A program made the translations under genes and the position numbers. 64,000 nt of DNA from Phycicoccus sonneratiae (GTDB lineage Bacteria > Actinomycetota > Actinomycetes > Actinomycetales > Dermatophilaceae). The first letter of the stretch is position 1, and each line of letters opens with the position of its first letter. The notes under the pieces are model-generated. The model worked only from the letters and a program-made list of their open reading frames with translations, was not told where the DNA came from and made no database searches. Below, piece by piece: positions 43,975 through 53,402 of this stretch. The stretch spans positions 1 to 64,000 of the forward strand of contig NZ_JAFDVD010000015.1 in NCBI RefSeq assembly GCF_016887965.1, given 5' to 3'.

Positions 43975-45291
43975 TCACGTCGACCACTTGGTGAGGCGCA
44001 CGGTGACGCGGTCCCCGGGCAGCACGTCGCCCTGCTCGGGCGGGAGCACCGCCAAGGCGTTGGCGCCGATCAGTGACCTCACCCCGTGCCCGCACCCGTC
44101 ACCGGTGGCGCCGGCCACCAGCTGACCGTCGTCGTCCCGCTCGACGCGGACCCGGGTGAACGACACCCGTCCCGGGGTGGCGCGCAGCTCGTCCGCCGCG
44201 AGTGCCTCGACGACGCGCACACCGTCGTGGCGCAGGCCTCGGAGCCGCGCGATCGCCGGGCCGGCGAAGACCTCGAACGCCACCATGGCGGCCACCGGGT
44301 TGCCGGGCAGCCCGATGAGGGGCACCCGTCGGCCCTCCGGTGCGTCCACCCGTCCGACGACGAGCGGCTTGCCCGGCTTCATGGCGACCAGGAGTGCCTC
44401 GACCTCGTGCCGTGACTCGGCGAGCCGGGCGACGAAGTCGGCGGCGCCCGCCGAGGCCCCGCCCGAGGTGATGACCAGGTCGACCGAACCCGCAAGCGAC
44501 TCGAGCCGCTCGAGCAGGGCGTCGGGGCGGTCGGGGACCAGTGCGCCCTCGACCGGGATCCCGCCGGCTCGGCGTACCAGGGCACACAGGGCCGGTCCGT
44601 TCGCGTCGTGCACGCGGGCGGGGGCGAGCGGGTCACCGGCCGGGCTCAGCTCGTCACCCGTCGAGAGGACGGCGACGACGGGCGGACGCGAGACCCGAAC
44701 CGATGCATGACCGACGGCACTGAACAGCGCGACCTCCCCGGGACCCACGACGGTCCCGGCAGTGGCCAGGACCTGGCCGGCCTCCACGTCTTCTCCGACG
44801 CGCCGGACGTGGCGGCCCTGGGCCACCGGCTCGTCGACCTCGATCCACGCCGGAGGGAGCTCGGTGAGCCGGGTGGCCCGCTCACCGGCGGAGTCGGACG
44901 TCTTCGTGAGCTCGTAGGGGACGACGGTGTCGGCGCCGGCGGGCAGCGGGGCGCCGGTCATCACGCGGCAGGCCTCCCCCGGGCCGACGTGCAGCACGGC
45001 CGGCCGGCCGGCGCGGACGTCACCGACCACCCGCAGCCGTCGACCGTCACCGACGTCGACCGACCGCACGGCGTACCCGTCCATCGCCGAGTTGTCGAAG
45101 ACGGGGAGGGGCGTGTCGGATCGCACGGTCTCCACGAGCACCCCGTCAAGGGCGCTCCACACGGGCACGTCGTGGCCGGGCAGGGGGTCGATCCGCCCGA
45201 GGACGCGTGCCAACGCCTCCTCGGGGCTGATGCCGACGCGATGGGCGGGAGCGGCGGCGAGACCGGGGAGGCACCCCCCGACGGAGGTCAC
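43975..45291 (-). CDS. moeA: Molybdopterin molybdotransferase MoeA
   Basis: The 438-residue protein inserts molybdenum into molybdopterin adenylate, making the cofactor needed by NarG. MoeA motifs are PVFDNSAMDGYAV, MTGAPLPAGADTVVPYE, VLSTGDEL, ITSGGASAGAADFV and GLPGNPVAAMVAF. The GTG at 45291 overlaps the DUF6457 stop codon (GTGA). As the last gene of the operon regulator-narGHJI-DUF6457-moeA it ties cofactor synthesis to nitrate reductase expression. A glycine/alanine form (GGASAG) replaces the more common GGVSVG in the active-site loop; this is an ordinary variant as far as I know. Confidence 0.93.
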   Translation of the reverse strand: MTSVGGCLPGLAAAPAHRVGISPEEALARVLGRIDPLPGHDVPVWSALDGVLVETVRSDTPLPVFDNSAMDGYAVRSVDVGDGRRLRVVGDVRAGRPAVLHVGPGEACRVMTGAPLPAGADTVVPYELTKTSDSAGERATRLTELPPAWIEVDEPVAQGRHVRRVGEDVEAGQVLATAGTVVGPGEVALFSAVGHASVRVSRPPVVAVLSTGDELSPAGDPLAPARVHDANGPALCALVRRAGGIPVEGALVPDRPDALLERLESLAGSVDLVITSGGASAGAADFVARLAESRHEVEALLVAMKPGKPLVVGRVDAPEGRRVPLIGLPGNPVAAMVAFEVFAGPAIARLRGLRHDGVRVVEALAADELRATPGRVSFTRVRVERDDDGQLVAGATGDGCGHGVRSLIGANALAVLPPEQGDVLPGDRVTVRLTKWST

Positions 45292-45557
45292 TCCGGAGGC
45301 CCGGGGAAGGTCGAGCGGATCGCGCGGGTCAGGTCGGGCTGGGACACCTCGCGGCCGGCGGCGGCGCGGGCGCCGACGGCCAGCCCGAGGATGTACGAGC
45401 CCACCGGTGCCATCGGTCGGGCGAACCCGTGGGCGATCTCCTTGGTCAGGCCGTGGATGCCCGTGACGTCGACGTCCGCGGGGTCGACGCCGACGGCGGT
45501 GCATGCGTCGACGATCCAGTCGTGCCACTCCACTTCGGCGGCGGCGAGGTCGGTCAT
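45288..45557 (-). CDS. DUF6457 domain protein linked to molybdenum cofactor genes
   Basis: The 89-residue protein matches a small family found next to moeA or mobA in actinobacteria (DUF6457): WHDWIVDACTAVGVD, DVTGIHGLTKEIAHGFARPMAPV and the C-terminal part with LGLAVGARAAAG. It sits between narI and moeA, overlapping moeA by four bases, so it is co-translated with it. Family function is unknown; a role in cofactor synthesis or delivery to NarG is suggested only by context. Confidence 0.75.
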   Translation of the reverse strand: MTDLAAAEVEWHDWIVDACTAVGVDPADVDVTGIHGLTKEIAHGFARPMAPVGSYILGLAVGARAAAGREVSQPDLTRAIRSTFPGPPE

Positions 45558-45595
45558 GGTGGTCTCCTTCGGTGGGTCGCCCGGCAACGGCCGGG

Positions 45596-46345
45596 TCACT
45601 TCCTGGTCAGCTCGGGCTTGTCCCAGCCCCGTTGCGGCGCACGGTTGCCCGTGCCGCGGCCCGGCCGGGCGTCCTTCGAGCGGTAGACGAGGTACGGACG
45701 GGTGAGGTAGCCGAGCGGCGCCGAGAACACGTGGACCAGGCGGGTGAACGGCCACATGGCGAAGAGGAGGAAGGCGAGCAGGGCGTGCAGCCGGAAGCCG
45801 AGCGGGGCCTCGGCCATCAGCGCGGGCTCGGGCTGGAGGGTGAAGATGCTGCGGAACCAGACCGAGACGCCCTCGCGGTAGTTGTACTCACCACCGAACT
45901 GGAGCAGGCTGCCCGCCACCGTGTTCCACATGCCCAGGACGACGACGGTGCCGAGCACCGCGTACATCACCTTGTCGTTGACCGTCGTCGCCCGGAACAC
46001 CGGCCCGGTCGTCCGTCGGCGGTAGACGAGGATGGCCAGGCCCACGACCGCGGCGATGCCCGCGGGGATGCCGCCGGCCAGCGCGATGACGTGGTACGCG
46101 TGCGGGCTGAGCCCGAGGGCGTTGGTCCAGACCTGGGGGATGACGAGGCCGATGACGTGGCCCATGACGACGCCGAGCATCCCCAGGTGGAACAGCGGGC
46201 TGCCGATGCGCAGCAGCCGGCTCTCGTAGAGCTGGCTGGAGCGGGTGGTCCAGCCGAACTTGTCGTAGCGGTAGCGCCAGACGTGCCCGACGACGAAGAC
46301 CGCGAGGCAGACGTAGGGGACGATCACCCAGAGGAAGGTCGTCAT
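45596..46345 (-). CDS. narI: Respiratory nitrate reductase gamma subunit (cytochrome b)
   Basis: The 249-residue membrane protein has five helices and anchors NarGH to the inner face of the membrane. It oxidises menaquinol through two haems b. Haem-ligand histidines are seen in SPLFHLGMLGVVMGHVIG near residue 55 and in the C-terminal helices (FRLHALLAFLLF, FTRLVHVFSAP). The ATG at 46345 overlaps the narJ stop by four bases. Length and helix pattern are normal; the Arg/Pro-rich C-terminal tail is cytoplasmic. Confidence 0.93.
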   Translation of the reverse strand: MTTFLWVIVPYVCLAVFVVGHVWRYRYDKFGWTTRSSQLYESRLLRIGSPLFHLGMLGVVMGHVIGLVIPQVWTNALGLSPHAYHVIALAGGIPAGIAAVVGLAILVYRRRTTGPVFRATTVNDKVMYAVLGTVVVLGMWNTVAGSLLQFGGEYNYREGVSVWFRSIFTLQPEPALMAEAPLGFRLHALLAFLLFAMWPFTRLVHVFSAPLGYLTRPYLVYRSKDARPGRGTGNRAPQRGWDKPELTRK

Positions 46346-47061
46346 CGGGGGGCTCCTACCGGGATGGTCGGGCCGAGCAGCGCGGTGGTGTCGGCGGGCT
46401 CGGGGCGGGGGTTGAGGCGGGGGTCCATCGCGTACGGCTCGAGGCCGACGTCCTCCTGCGGCGGGCCCTCGGCGACGAGTCGCAGCAGCGCGGTCTCGTC
46501 GTCGCCGTCGAGCACGGGCAGGGTGGTCCGCAGCGCCTCCAGGGCCGGCAGCCACGGGGAACCCCGCTGGGCCAGACCGGCCCTGAGCACCTCGATGCCC
46601 ACGCGGTGCGCGGTGAGCAGGTGCCAGGCGGTGGCCCAGTCCTGCACCGCGCCGAACTCGAGGACGACGCAGAGGTGGTCCGGGAGCTCGGTGTCGGCGT
46701 CGAACTCGACCCCGGCCTTCCGGTAGGCCTGCTTGAACTCGACGAGGGCCACGCCGCGCCGGCGCGTGTCGCCGTGCGAGAAGTACGTGAGGTGCAGCGA
46801 GCAGCGCCGCGTGACGTCGAAGGTGTCGACGTACTCGCGCTGCAGCACACCGAGATCGGTCCGCTCGAGGGTGTCGAGGACGACGTCGAGCGGGTCGCGC
46901 TGGGCCGGCGGGAGGCCGGCCACGACGCCGCGCAGCATCGGCACCCGTCCGAGCAACACCGCGTCCGGGTAGTCGAGCAGGAGCGAGACGACCTGCCAGG
47001 TGTCGACGAGGTCTCCCTCGGACAGGCCGGGCTGCGCGCCCCGGTGCCGGCGCCACCTCAT
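46342..47061 (-). CDS. narJ: Nitrate reductase assembly chaperone NarJ
   Basis: The 239-residue protein belongs to the TorD/NarJ chaperones that hold apo-NarG until its molybdenum cofactor is inserted. Family marks are WQVVSLLLDYPDAVLL near the start, the motif YVDTFDVTRRCSLHLTYFSHGDTRRRG around residues 95-117 and DHLCVVLEFGA. The ATG at 47061 overlaps the narH stop by four bases. It is not part of the mature enzyme. Confidence 0.93.
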   Translation of the reverse strand: MRWRRHRGAQPGLSEGDLVDTWQVVSLLLDYPDAVLLGRVPMLRGVVAGLPPAQRDPLDVVLDTLERTDLGVLQREYVDTFDVTRRCSLHLTYFSHGDTRRRGVALVEFKQAYRKAGVEFDADTELPDHLCVVLEFGAVQDWATAWHLLTAHRVGIEVLRAGLAQRGSPWLPALEALRTTLPVLDGDDETALLRLVAEGPPQEDVGLEPYAMDPRLNPRPEPADTTALLGPTIPVGAPR

Positions 47062-48719
47062 CGGCCGGCCTCCCGGTCGCTCGGGAAGAGGCCGTCGGGC
47101 ATCCCGCGGCCGTCCCACGTCAGGAGGTTGACCCGGCCGCGCAGCGGGTTGTCGCCGGGCAGCTGCTCGAGGGAGTCGGCCGACTGGGTCTGCTGGAGGA
47201 CCCGGAAGTTCTCCACCGCCACCGGCGTGGGGGCCGCTCCGGAGCCCTCGCCGAAGACGTCCTGCTGACCTCCGCCGTACGCGGAGACCGAGCACTCGGT
47301 GGCCAGCTCCTCGAGCGCGTGGGCCTGCTCGGCGTGGGCCGGCGGGATGACGTAGCGCTCGGAGTACTTGGCGAGGGCCAGGAGGCGGAACATCTCGTAC
47401 ATCGCCTCCCCCTCCATCCCGACGGCCGCGGGGATCTCGTCGCGCGGGTCGCGGCCGAGGTTGATGTCGCGCATGTAGGAGCGCATCGCAGCGAGCTTGC
47501 GCAGTACGCCGTCGACCGGCGCGACGTCGCCGGCGGTGAAGAGGTTCGCAAGGTACTCGACGGGGATGCGCAGGGTGTCGATGGCCCCGAAGAGGTTGTC
47601 GACGTCCTCGGCGTCGTGGCCGGTGTCCTTGACGACGTCGACGACCGGCGACAGCGGCGGGATGTACCAGACCATCGGCATGGTGCGGTACTCCGGGTGC
47701 AGCGGCAGGGCGACCCTGTAGTCGAGGATGAGCTTCTTGACCGGGCTGCGCCGGGCCGCCTCGACCCAGTCGGCGGGGATGCCGGCGCGCTCGGCCTCAC
47801 GACGCACCTCGGGGTCCTCGGGGTCGAGGAAGACGCCGAGCTGGGCCTCGTACAGGTCGTGGTCGTCCTCGGTGGTGGCCGCCTCGAGCACCTTGTCGGC
47901 GTCGTAGAGGACGAGCCCGATGTAGCGCAGCCGGCCGACGCAGGTCTCCGAGCAGACGGTCGGGATGCCGACCTCGATGCGCGGGTAGCAGAAGGTGCAC
48001 TTCTCGGCCTTGCCGGTCTTGTGGTTGAAGTAGACCTTCTTGTACGGGCAGCCGGTGATGCACATGCGCCAGCCGCGGCACCGGTCCTGGTCGACGAGGA
48101 CGATGCCGTCCTCCTCGCGCTTGTAGATGGCGCCGCTCGGGCAGGACGCCGCGCACGAGGGGTTGAGGCAGTGCTCGCAGATACGCGGCAGGTAGAACAT
48201 GAAGGTCTTCTCGAACTCCATGCGGACCTTGTCCTCGATGCCCTTGAGCATCGGGTCCTTGACGGCGTGCTCGCGCGACCCACCGAGGTCGTCGTCCCAG
48301 TTCGCGCTCCAGGACACGTTGATCGGCTTGCCGGAGATCAGGGAGTGCGGCCGGGCGACCGGGAAGGTCTTCTGCGCGGGGGCGTTGAGCAGCGTCTCGT
48401 AGTCGTAGGTCCAGGGCTCGTAGTAGTCCTGGATGGACGGCATCTTCGGGTTGCTGAAGATCGTCGCCAGCTTCTTGAGCCGACCGCCGGCGCGCAGCCG
48501 CAGCCGTCCGCCCTTCATGACCCAGCCGCCCTGCCACTCGTCCTGGTTCTCGTAGCCGCGCGGGTAGCCGAGGCCCGGCCGGGTCTCGACGTTGTTGAAC
48601 CAGACGTACTCGGTGCCGGCCCGGTTGGTCCAGGCCTGCTTGCAGGTGACCGAGCAGGTGTGGCACCCGATGCACTTGTCGAGGTTCATGACCATCGCCA
48701 TCTGCGCCATGACCCGCAT
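47058..48719 (-). CDS. narH: Respiratory nitrate reductase beta subunit (Fe-S)
   Basis: The 553-residue subunit carries electrons from NarI to NarG through one [3Fe-4S] and three [4Fe-4S] clusters. All four cysteine groups are visible: CIGCHTCSVTCK, CEHCLNPSCAASCP, CRGWRMCITGCPYKK and CTFCYPR with the later VCSETC. The Trp in the CRGWRMC group marks the [3Fe-4S] site of NarH. Translation starts at the ATG at 48719, one base after the narG stop. Length is slightly above the 510-520 residues usual in enterobacteria because of a C-terminal extension. Confidence 0.95.
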   Translation of the reverse strand: MRVMAQMAMVMNLDKCIGCHTCSVTCKQAWTNRAGTEYVWFNNVETRPGLGYPRGYENQDEWQGGWVMKGGRLRLRAGGRLKKLATIFSNPKMPSIQDYYEPWTYDYETLLNAPAQKTFPVARPHSLISGKPINVSWSANWDDDLGGSREHAVKDPMLKGIEDKVRMEFEKTFMFYLPRICEHCLNPSCAASCPSGAIYKREEDGIVLVDQDRCRGWRMCITGCPYKKVYFNHKTGKAEKCTFCYPRIEVGIPTVCSETCVGRLRYIGLVLYDADKVLEAATTEDDHDLYEAQLGVFLDPEDPEVRREAERAGIPADWVEAARRSPVKKLILDYRVALPLHPEYRTMPMVWYIPPLSPVVDVVKDTGHDAEDVDNLFGAIDTLRIPVEYLANLFTAGDVAPVDGVLRKLAAMRSYMRDINLGRDPRDEIPAAVGMEGEAMYEMFRLLALAKYSERYVIPPAHAEQAHALEELATECSVSAYGGGQQDVFGEGSGAAPTPVAVENFRVLQQTQSADSLEQLPGDNPLRGRVNLLTWDGRGMPDGLFPSDREAGR

Positions 48720-48720
48720 G

Positions 48721-51700
48721 TCAGTACTCCACGTTCTGGTTGGTGCGGCGGCGGATCATCGTGACCTCGTCGCGGTTGTTGCCGGTGGGTCCGATGTAGT
48801 TGAAGAAGTACGAGAGCTGCGCGTAGCCGCCGATGATGTGGCTCGGCTTGATCATGATCCGGGTGAGGGAGTTGTGGATTCCGCCGCGCTTGCCGTCACG
48901 CTCGGTGAGGGGGACGTCGATGAGCCGGTCCTGGGCGTGGTGCATGTAGACCGTGCCCTCGGGCATCCGGTGCGACACGATCGCCCGGGCCGCGACGACC
49001 CCGTTGCGGTTGACGGCCTCGACCCAGTCGTTGTCGTGGACCCCGATCTTCTCGGCGTCGAGGTCGGACATCCAGATGGTCTGCCCGCCCCGGGAGAGGC
49101 TGAGCATGAAGAGGTTGTCCTGGTACTCGCTGTGGATCGACCACTTGTTGTGCGGCGTCAGGTAGCGGACCGAGACCCCGAGCGCGTTCTGCTCGCCAAG
49201 CGCGGTCTCGCCGAACAGCTCGGTCATGTTGAGCGGGGGCCGGTACACCGGCAGCGACTCGCCCATGCCCTGGACCCAGTCGTGGTCGAGGTAGAACTGC
49301 TGGCGCCCGGTGAGGGTGTGGAAGGGCTTGAGCCGCTCGATGTTGATGGTGAACGGCGCGTACCGCCGGCCCCCGGACTCCGAGCCCGACCACTCCGGTG
49401 AGGTGATGACCGGGACGGGTGCGACCTGGGTGTCGGCGAAGGTGATCTGCTTGCCCTCGTGCTCGGCCGCGAGGTCGTGCAGCGTCGTACCGGTCCGCTT
49501 CTCGACGTTCTTGAAGCCGTGGGTCGCGAGGTGGCCGTTGGTCGTGCCGGACAGGTGCAGGATCACGTCGGCCATGTGGATGTCGGTGTCGAGCCGCGGC
49601 TGCCCCTCTCCCGCACCGGGACCCGCGACACCGTTACGCGCGCGCAGGATGTCGATCTCGCGCTTGACGTCGTAGGGCACGCCCTTGGTGAGCATCCCGA
49701 CCGACTCCATCAAGGGGCCGATCGAGGTCATCTTGTCGTAGACCGCCGGGTAGTCGCGCTCGGCGACGGCGAGCACCGGGAGGGTCTTTCCGGGCACCGG
49801 CTCGCACTCGCCGTGGCGCCAGTCCTTCACGACTCCGTGCACGGTGGCCATCGCCTCCGGGGTGTCGTGCCAGAGCGGCTTCGCGACGACGTCACGGCGG
49901 GTGCCGAGGTGGTCCACGGCGAGCTCGGAGAAGCGCTTCGCGACGGCCTTCCACGCCTCCCAGTCGGTCTTGCTCTGCCACGGTGGGGCGATCGCGGGGT
50001 TGAACGAGTGCACGAAAGGGTGCATGTCGGTGGTGCTGATGTCGTGCTTCTCGTACCAGGTGGCGGCCGGCAGGACGACGTCGGAGAAGAGCGTCGAGCT
50101 GGTCATCCGGAAGTCGATGGTGGTCAGCAGGTCGAGCTTCCCCTCGGGCACGTCCTCGGGCCACTCGATGCCCTCGGGCCGCTTCTCCGGCGGCGCCTGC
50201 CGGGCCGTCACGGCGTTGTCGGTGCCGAGCAGGTGCTTGAGGAAGTACTCGTTGCCCTTCGCGCTGGACCCGAGGAGGTTGGCGCGCCACAGGCTGAGGA
50301 TGCGCGGGTGGTTCTCCTCGGCCTCGGGGTCCTCGACGGCGAACCGCAGTGCGCCGGACTTCAGCTGGTCGACGACGTAGTCCGCCGGCGACATGCCGGC
50401 GGCCTCGGCCTCGTCGGCGAGGGCGAGGCTGCTGCGGTTGAACGTGGGGTAGCTGGGGGTCCAGCCGAGGCGCACGGACTGGGCGAGCAGGTCCATGACG
50501 CCCTTCCCGGCGAACACACCTGTGCCGGCGTCGACGTCGTCGGCGGTGAACGTGTCGTACCGGTACTGGCTGGTGTTCACGTACCAGTACGCGGTCTGGT
50601 TCATGTGCCGCGGCGGCCGGTGCCAGTCGAGGGCGAAGGCCATGTGCTGGAAGCCCATGATCGGGCGGACCTTCTCCTGGCCGACGTAGTGGCCCCAGCC
50701 ACCGCCGTTGCGGCCCTGGCAGCCGGTGATCGTCGTCAGCACGAGCATCGCCCGGTAGAGCTGGTCGGAGTGGAACCAGTGGTTGGTGCCCGCGCCCATG
50801 AGGATCATGCCGCGGCCGCCGGTGTCGATCGCGTTCTGCGCCCACTCGCGGGCCAGCCGGGTGACCTGCTCGGCAGGCACGGAGGTGATCTCCTCCTGCC
50901 AGGCCGGGGTGGCCGGGGTCGAGGGGTCGTCGTAGCCGGCTGGCCAGGTGCCGGGCAGCCCCTCGCGGGCCACACCGTACTGGGCGAGCATGAGGTCGAG
51001 GACGGTGGTGACCAGTCGGCCGCCGATTCGCCGGGCGGGCACACCGCGCGACACGTGGGCGACCTTGCCGTCGGGGGTGTCGAAGCGGGGCAGCACGACG
51101 CGCACGGACTCGGTGGCGGTGTCGAGGAGGGAGAGGACGGGGTCGATGCCGTCGAGGTCGAGGTTCCAGCGGCCGAGGCCCTCGTCGCCCCAGCGGAAGC
51201 CGAGCGAGCCCTGGGGCACGGCGACGTCATCAGTGCGGGCGTCGAGGACGACCGGCTTCCACATCGCGTTCTCGGACGTGCTCTCGGCAACGTCCAGGTC
51301 GCCGGCGACGACGTACTTGCCGGGCCGGAACGCCGGACCTTGCTCTGCCGCAACCGGGTCGGCGCCATCGGCCTCGAGGGAGACGAGGAACGGCAGGTCG
51401 GTGAAGCGCTGGTTGTACTGGGCGAAGAAGTCGACCTGCTGGTCGACGAAGAACTCCTTGAGGATGACATGGCCCATGGCCATCGCCAGGGCGCCGTCGG
51501 TGCCGGGTGCCGAGGCGACCCACTCGTCGGCGAACTTGACGTTCTCGGCGTAGTCGGGTGAGACCGCGACGACCTTCTGGCCGCGGTAGCGGGCCTCGGT
51601 CATCCAGTGGGCGTCGGGCGTGCGGGTCATCGGGACGTTCGAGCCCCACATGATGAGGTAGCCCGCGTCCCACCAGTCGCCGGACTCGGGGACGTCGGTC

Positions 51701-52437
51701 TGGTCGCCGAACATCTGCGGCGAGGCGTTCGGCAGGTCGGCGTACCAGTCGTAGAACGAGAGCATCGGGGCGCCGATGAGCTCGAGGAAGCGCGCGCCGG
51801 AGGCGTACGAGACCGGTGACATCGCGGGGATCGGCGAGAAGCCGGCGATGCGGTCGGGGCCCCAGCGCTTGACCGTGTAGACGTGCGCCGCGGCGATGAT
51901 GTCGACGACCTCGTCCCACGTCGAGCGGACCAGCCCGCCCTTGCCGCGAGCCGACTTGTAGCGGCGGGCCTTCTCGGGGTCCTGGACGATCGAGGCCCAG
52001 GCGAGGACCGGGTCGCCGCCGACGGCCCGCCGCGCCTCGCGGAACATCTCGAGCAGCACGCCGCGCACGTAGGGGTAGCGGACCCGGGTGGGCGAGTAGG
52101 TGTACCAGCTGAAGGCGGCGCCGCGCGGGCACCCCCGCGGCTCGTACTCGGGGCGGTCGGCGCCGGTCGACGGGTAGTCGGTCTGCTGCGCCTCCCAGGT
52201 GATGATGCCGTCCTTGACGTACACCTTCCACGAGCAGGAACCGGTGCAGTTGACCCCGTGGGTGGAGCGCACGACCTTGTCGTGGCTCCAGCGGTCGCGG
52301 TAGAACGCGTCACCCGCGCGCCCGCCCTCGCGGTGCAGGGCCCGGCGGTCCGGGGAGACCTCGGCCGAGGTGAAGAAGCGGCGGGTGCCGACGAGTGCCT
52401 GGGTGAGGGGCCCGTCGAGCCCAGTGGTGGTGGTCAT
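48721..52437 (-). CDS. narG: Respiratory nitrate reductase alpha subunit (Mo-bisMGD)
   Basis: The 1238-residue catalytic subunit reduces nitrate to nitrite on the cytoplasmic side of the membrane. The N-terminal FS0 cluster motif is present (THGVNCTGSCSWKVYV, with histidine as first ligand and GCPRG further on). The molybdenum ligand is D230 in LSFYDWYADLP. The typical NarG segment WGSNVPMTRTPDAHW is intact. The ATG at 52437 lies 22 bases after the regulator gene stop. The gene is the second of the nar operon and there is no sign of truncation. Confidence 0.97.
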   Translation of the reverse strand: MTTTTGLDGPLTQALVGTRRFFTSAEVSPDRRALHREGGRAGDAFYRDRWSHDKVVRSTHGVNCTGSCSWKVYVKDGIITWEAQQTDYPSTGADRPEYEPRGCPRGAAFSWYTYSPTRVRYPYVRGVLLEMFREARRAVGGDPVLAWASIVQDPEKARRYKSARGKGGLVRSTWDEVVDIIAAAHVYTVKRWGPDRIAGFSPIPAMSPVSYASGARFLELIGAPMLSFYDWYADLPNASPQMFGDQTDVPESGDWWDAGYLIMWGSNVPMTRTPDAHWMTEARYRGQKVVAVSPDYAENVKFADEWVASAPGTDGALAMAMGHVILKEFFVDQQVDFFAQYNQRFTDLPFLVSLEADGADPVAAEQGPAFRPGKYVVAGDLDVAESTSENAMWKPVVLDARTDDVAVPQGSLGFRWGDEGLGRWNLDLDGIDPVLSLLDTATESVRVVLPRFDTPDGKVAHVSRGVPARRIGGRLVTTVLDLMLAQYGVAREGLPGTWPAGYDDPSTPATPAWQEEITSVPAEQVTRLAREWAQNAIDTGGRGMILMGAGTNHWFHSDQLYRAMLVLTTITGCQGRNGGGWGHYVGQEKVRPIMGFQHMAFALDWHRPPRHMNQTAYWYVNTSQYRYDTFTADDVDAGTGVFAGKGVMDLLAQSVRLGWTPSYPTFNRSSLALADEAEAAGMSPADYVVDQLKSGALRFAVEDPEAEENHPRILSLWRANLLGSSAKGNEYFLKHLLGTDNAVTARQAPPEKRPEGIEWPEDVPEGKLDLLTTIDFRMTSSTLFSDVVLPAATWYEKHDISTTDMHPFVHSFNPAIAPPWQSKTDWEAWKAVAKRFSELAVDHLGTRRDVVAKPLWHDTPEAMATVHGVVKDWRHGECEPVPGKTLPVLAVAERDYPAVYDKMTSIGPLMESVGMLTKGVPYDVKREIDILRARNGVAGPGAGEGQPRLDTDIHMADVILHLSGTTNGHLATHGFKNVEKRTGTTLHDLAAEHEGKQITFADTQVAPVPVITSPEWSGSESGGRRYAPFTINIERLKPFHTLTGRQQFYLDHDWVQGMGESLPVYRPPLNMTELFGETALGEQNALGVSVRYLTPHNKWSIHSEYQDNLFMLSLSRGGQTIWMSDLDAEKIGVHDNDWVEAVNRNGVVAARAIVSHRMPEGTVYMHHAQDRLIDVPLTERDGKRGGIHNSLTRIMIKPSHIIGGYAQLSYFFNYIGPTGNNRDEVTMIRRRTNQNVEY

Positions 52438-52459
52438 CTGTTCTCCCCGCGTCGTGGCG

Positions 52460-53191
52460 TCAGCCGGAACGGAACGGTGTAGTTGTGCGGATGTGTGCGA
52501 GACAGCGGTTCTCGGTGACGAAGGGCTCGAGGGCGACCTGCGCCTCCGACTCCCCCGCCTGGGCGAGCGACTCGGCGATGAGCCCGCGGTGCACGCCGCA
52601 GACGACCGCCTCGTTGTCGCGGGCGAGGTCGAGGAACGGGCAGTCGGTGAGCTCGACACGCGCGGTGCGGCCGCCGTCGGAGGTCGACACCTCGGGCTGG
52701 TAGCCCCAGTCCTCGAGGACGTCGATCACCTCGCCGACGCGGCCCAGCCAGACGCCGGTGCTGTCGGCCGGCGTGCGCTCGGGGTGACTTGCGAGGTGCT
52801 CGCGCGCCCACCGGCGGCCGGCCTCGAAAGGGGTCACCTTTTCGCCGTGCACCGACGCGGTCATCGCCTCGGCGAGCAGCTGGGTGAGGAGGCGCAGCGG
52901 CTCGCGGCCGGCCGCCGGCGGAGCGGTGCGCGGGGCCGGGCGGTAGACCTTGCGGGGGCGGCCGGCGCTCTGGCGGCGCTGGAACGAGGACTCGAGGACC
53001 CCGGCCGCGACGAGCTGGTCGAGGTGGAAGCGCACCGTGCTGACGTGCAGGTCGGCATCGGGAGCGAGCTCGGCGGCGGTCCGTCCCTCGGGGTGGTCTC
53101 CGGCGGTCGCCTCCAGGAGCTCGACGAGGAAGCGACGGACGGGGGATGCGAGGAGCGCGGCGGCGTCGTACTGCTGCTGGGTGGTCACCAC
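52460..53191 (-). CDS. HTH regulator with C-terminal cysteine cluster (SufR-like), head of nar operon
   Basis: The 243-residue protein has an N-terminal winged helix (AALLASPVRRFLVELLE, then LHVSTVRFHLDQLVAAGVLE, residues ~10-67) with a wing containing SAGRPRKVYRP. Its C-terminal sensory domain holds C184, C198 and C230 plus H233, in DCPFLDLARDNEAVVCGVHR and ENRCLAHI. This pattern is like SufR and related regulators that bind a [4Fe-4S] cluster and lose it with O2 or NO. It is the first gene of the nar operon, divergent from narK, so it probably switches nitrate respiration in response to oxygen or NO. The GTG at 53191 has GAGAGGA in front. Confidence 0.8.
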   Translation of the reverse strand: MVTTQQQYDAAALLASPVRRFLVELLEATAGDHPEGRTAAELAPDADLHVSTVRFHLDQLVAAGVLESSFQRRQSAGRPRKVYRPAPRTAPPAAGREPLRLLTQLLAEAMTASVHGEKVTPFEAGRRWAREHLASHPERTPADSTGVWLGRVGEVIDVLEDWGYQPEVSTSDGGRTARVELTDCPFLDLARDNEAVVCGVHRGLIAESLAQAGESEAQVALEPFVTENRCLAHIRTTTPFRSG

Positions 53192-53279
53192 GCGATCCTC
53201 TCAATCTCCATATACCGGAACGGGACGCTCTATATAAGCACAGGACGGCAGCGCTCGTGAAGCGCCCGGAGTGATGCAA

Positions 53280-53385
53280 TTGCACTGTTTCTGAGGCGTT
53301 CTCAAGATTACTACGGAGAGTAGTTGTGTAGGACGACCGACGCGAGTACCGTCCGGTGTCGACAGATTTAGAGGACCATCGTCCT
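53280..53385 (+). promoter_or_regulatory. narK promoter with candidate operators
   Basis: TTGCAC (53280-53285) and AAGATT (53304-53309) form a -35/-10 pair with an 18-base spacer. Directly after the -10 box is the perfect inverted repeat ACTAC-N5-GTAGT (53310-53324). A second repeat, AGGAC-N4-GTCCT (53372-53385), lies in the leader just before the narK ribosome binding site (GGAGG). The first repeat is a candidate site for the SufR-like regulator transcribed in the other direction. I did not find a canonical FNR box. Confidence 0.5.
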
Positions 53386-53402
53386 TCCAAACGGAGGATC
53401 CC

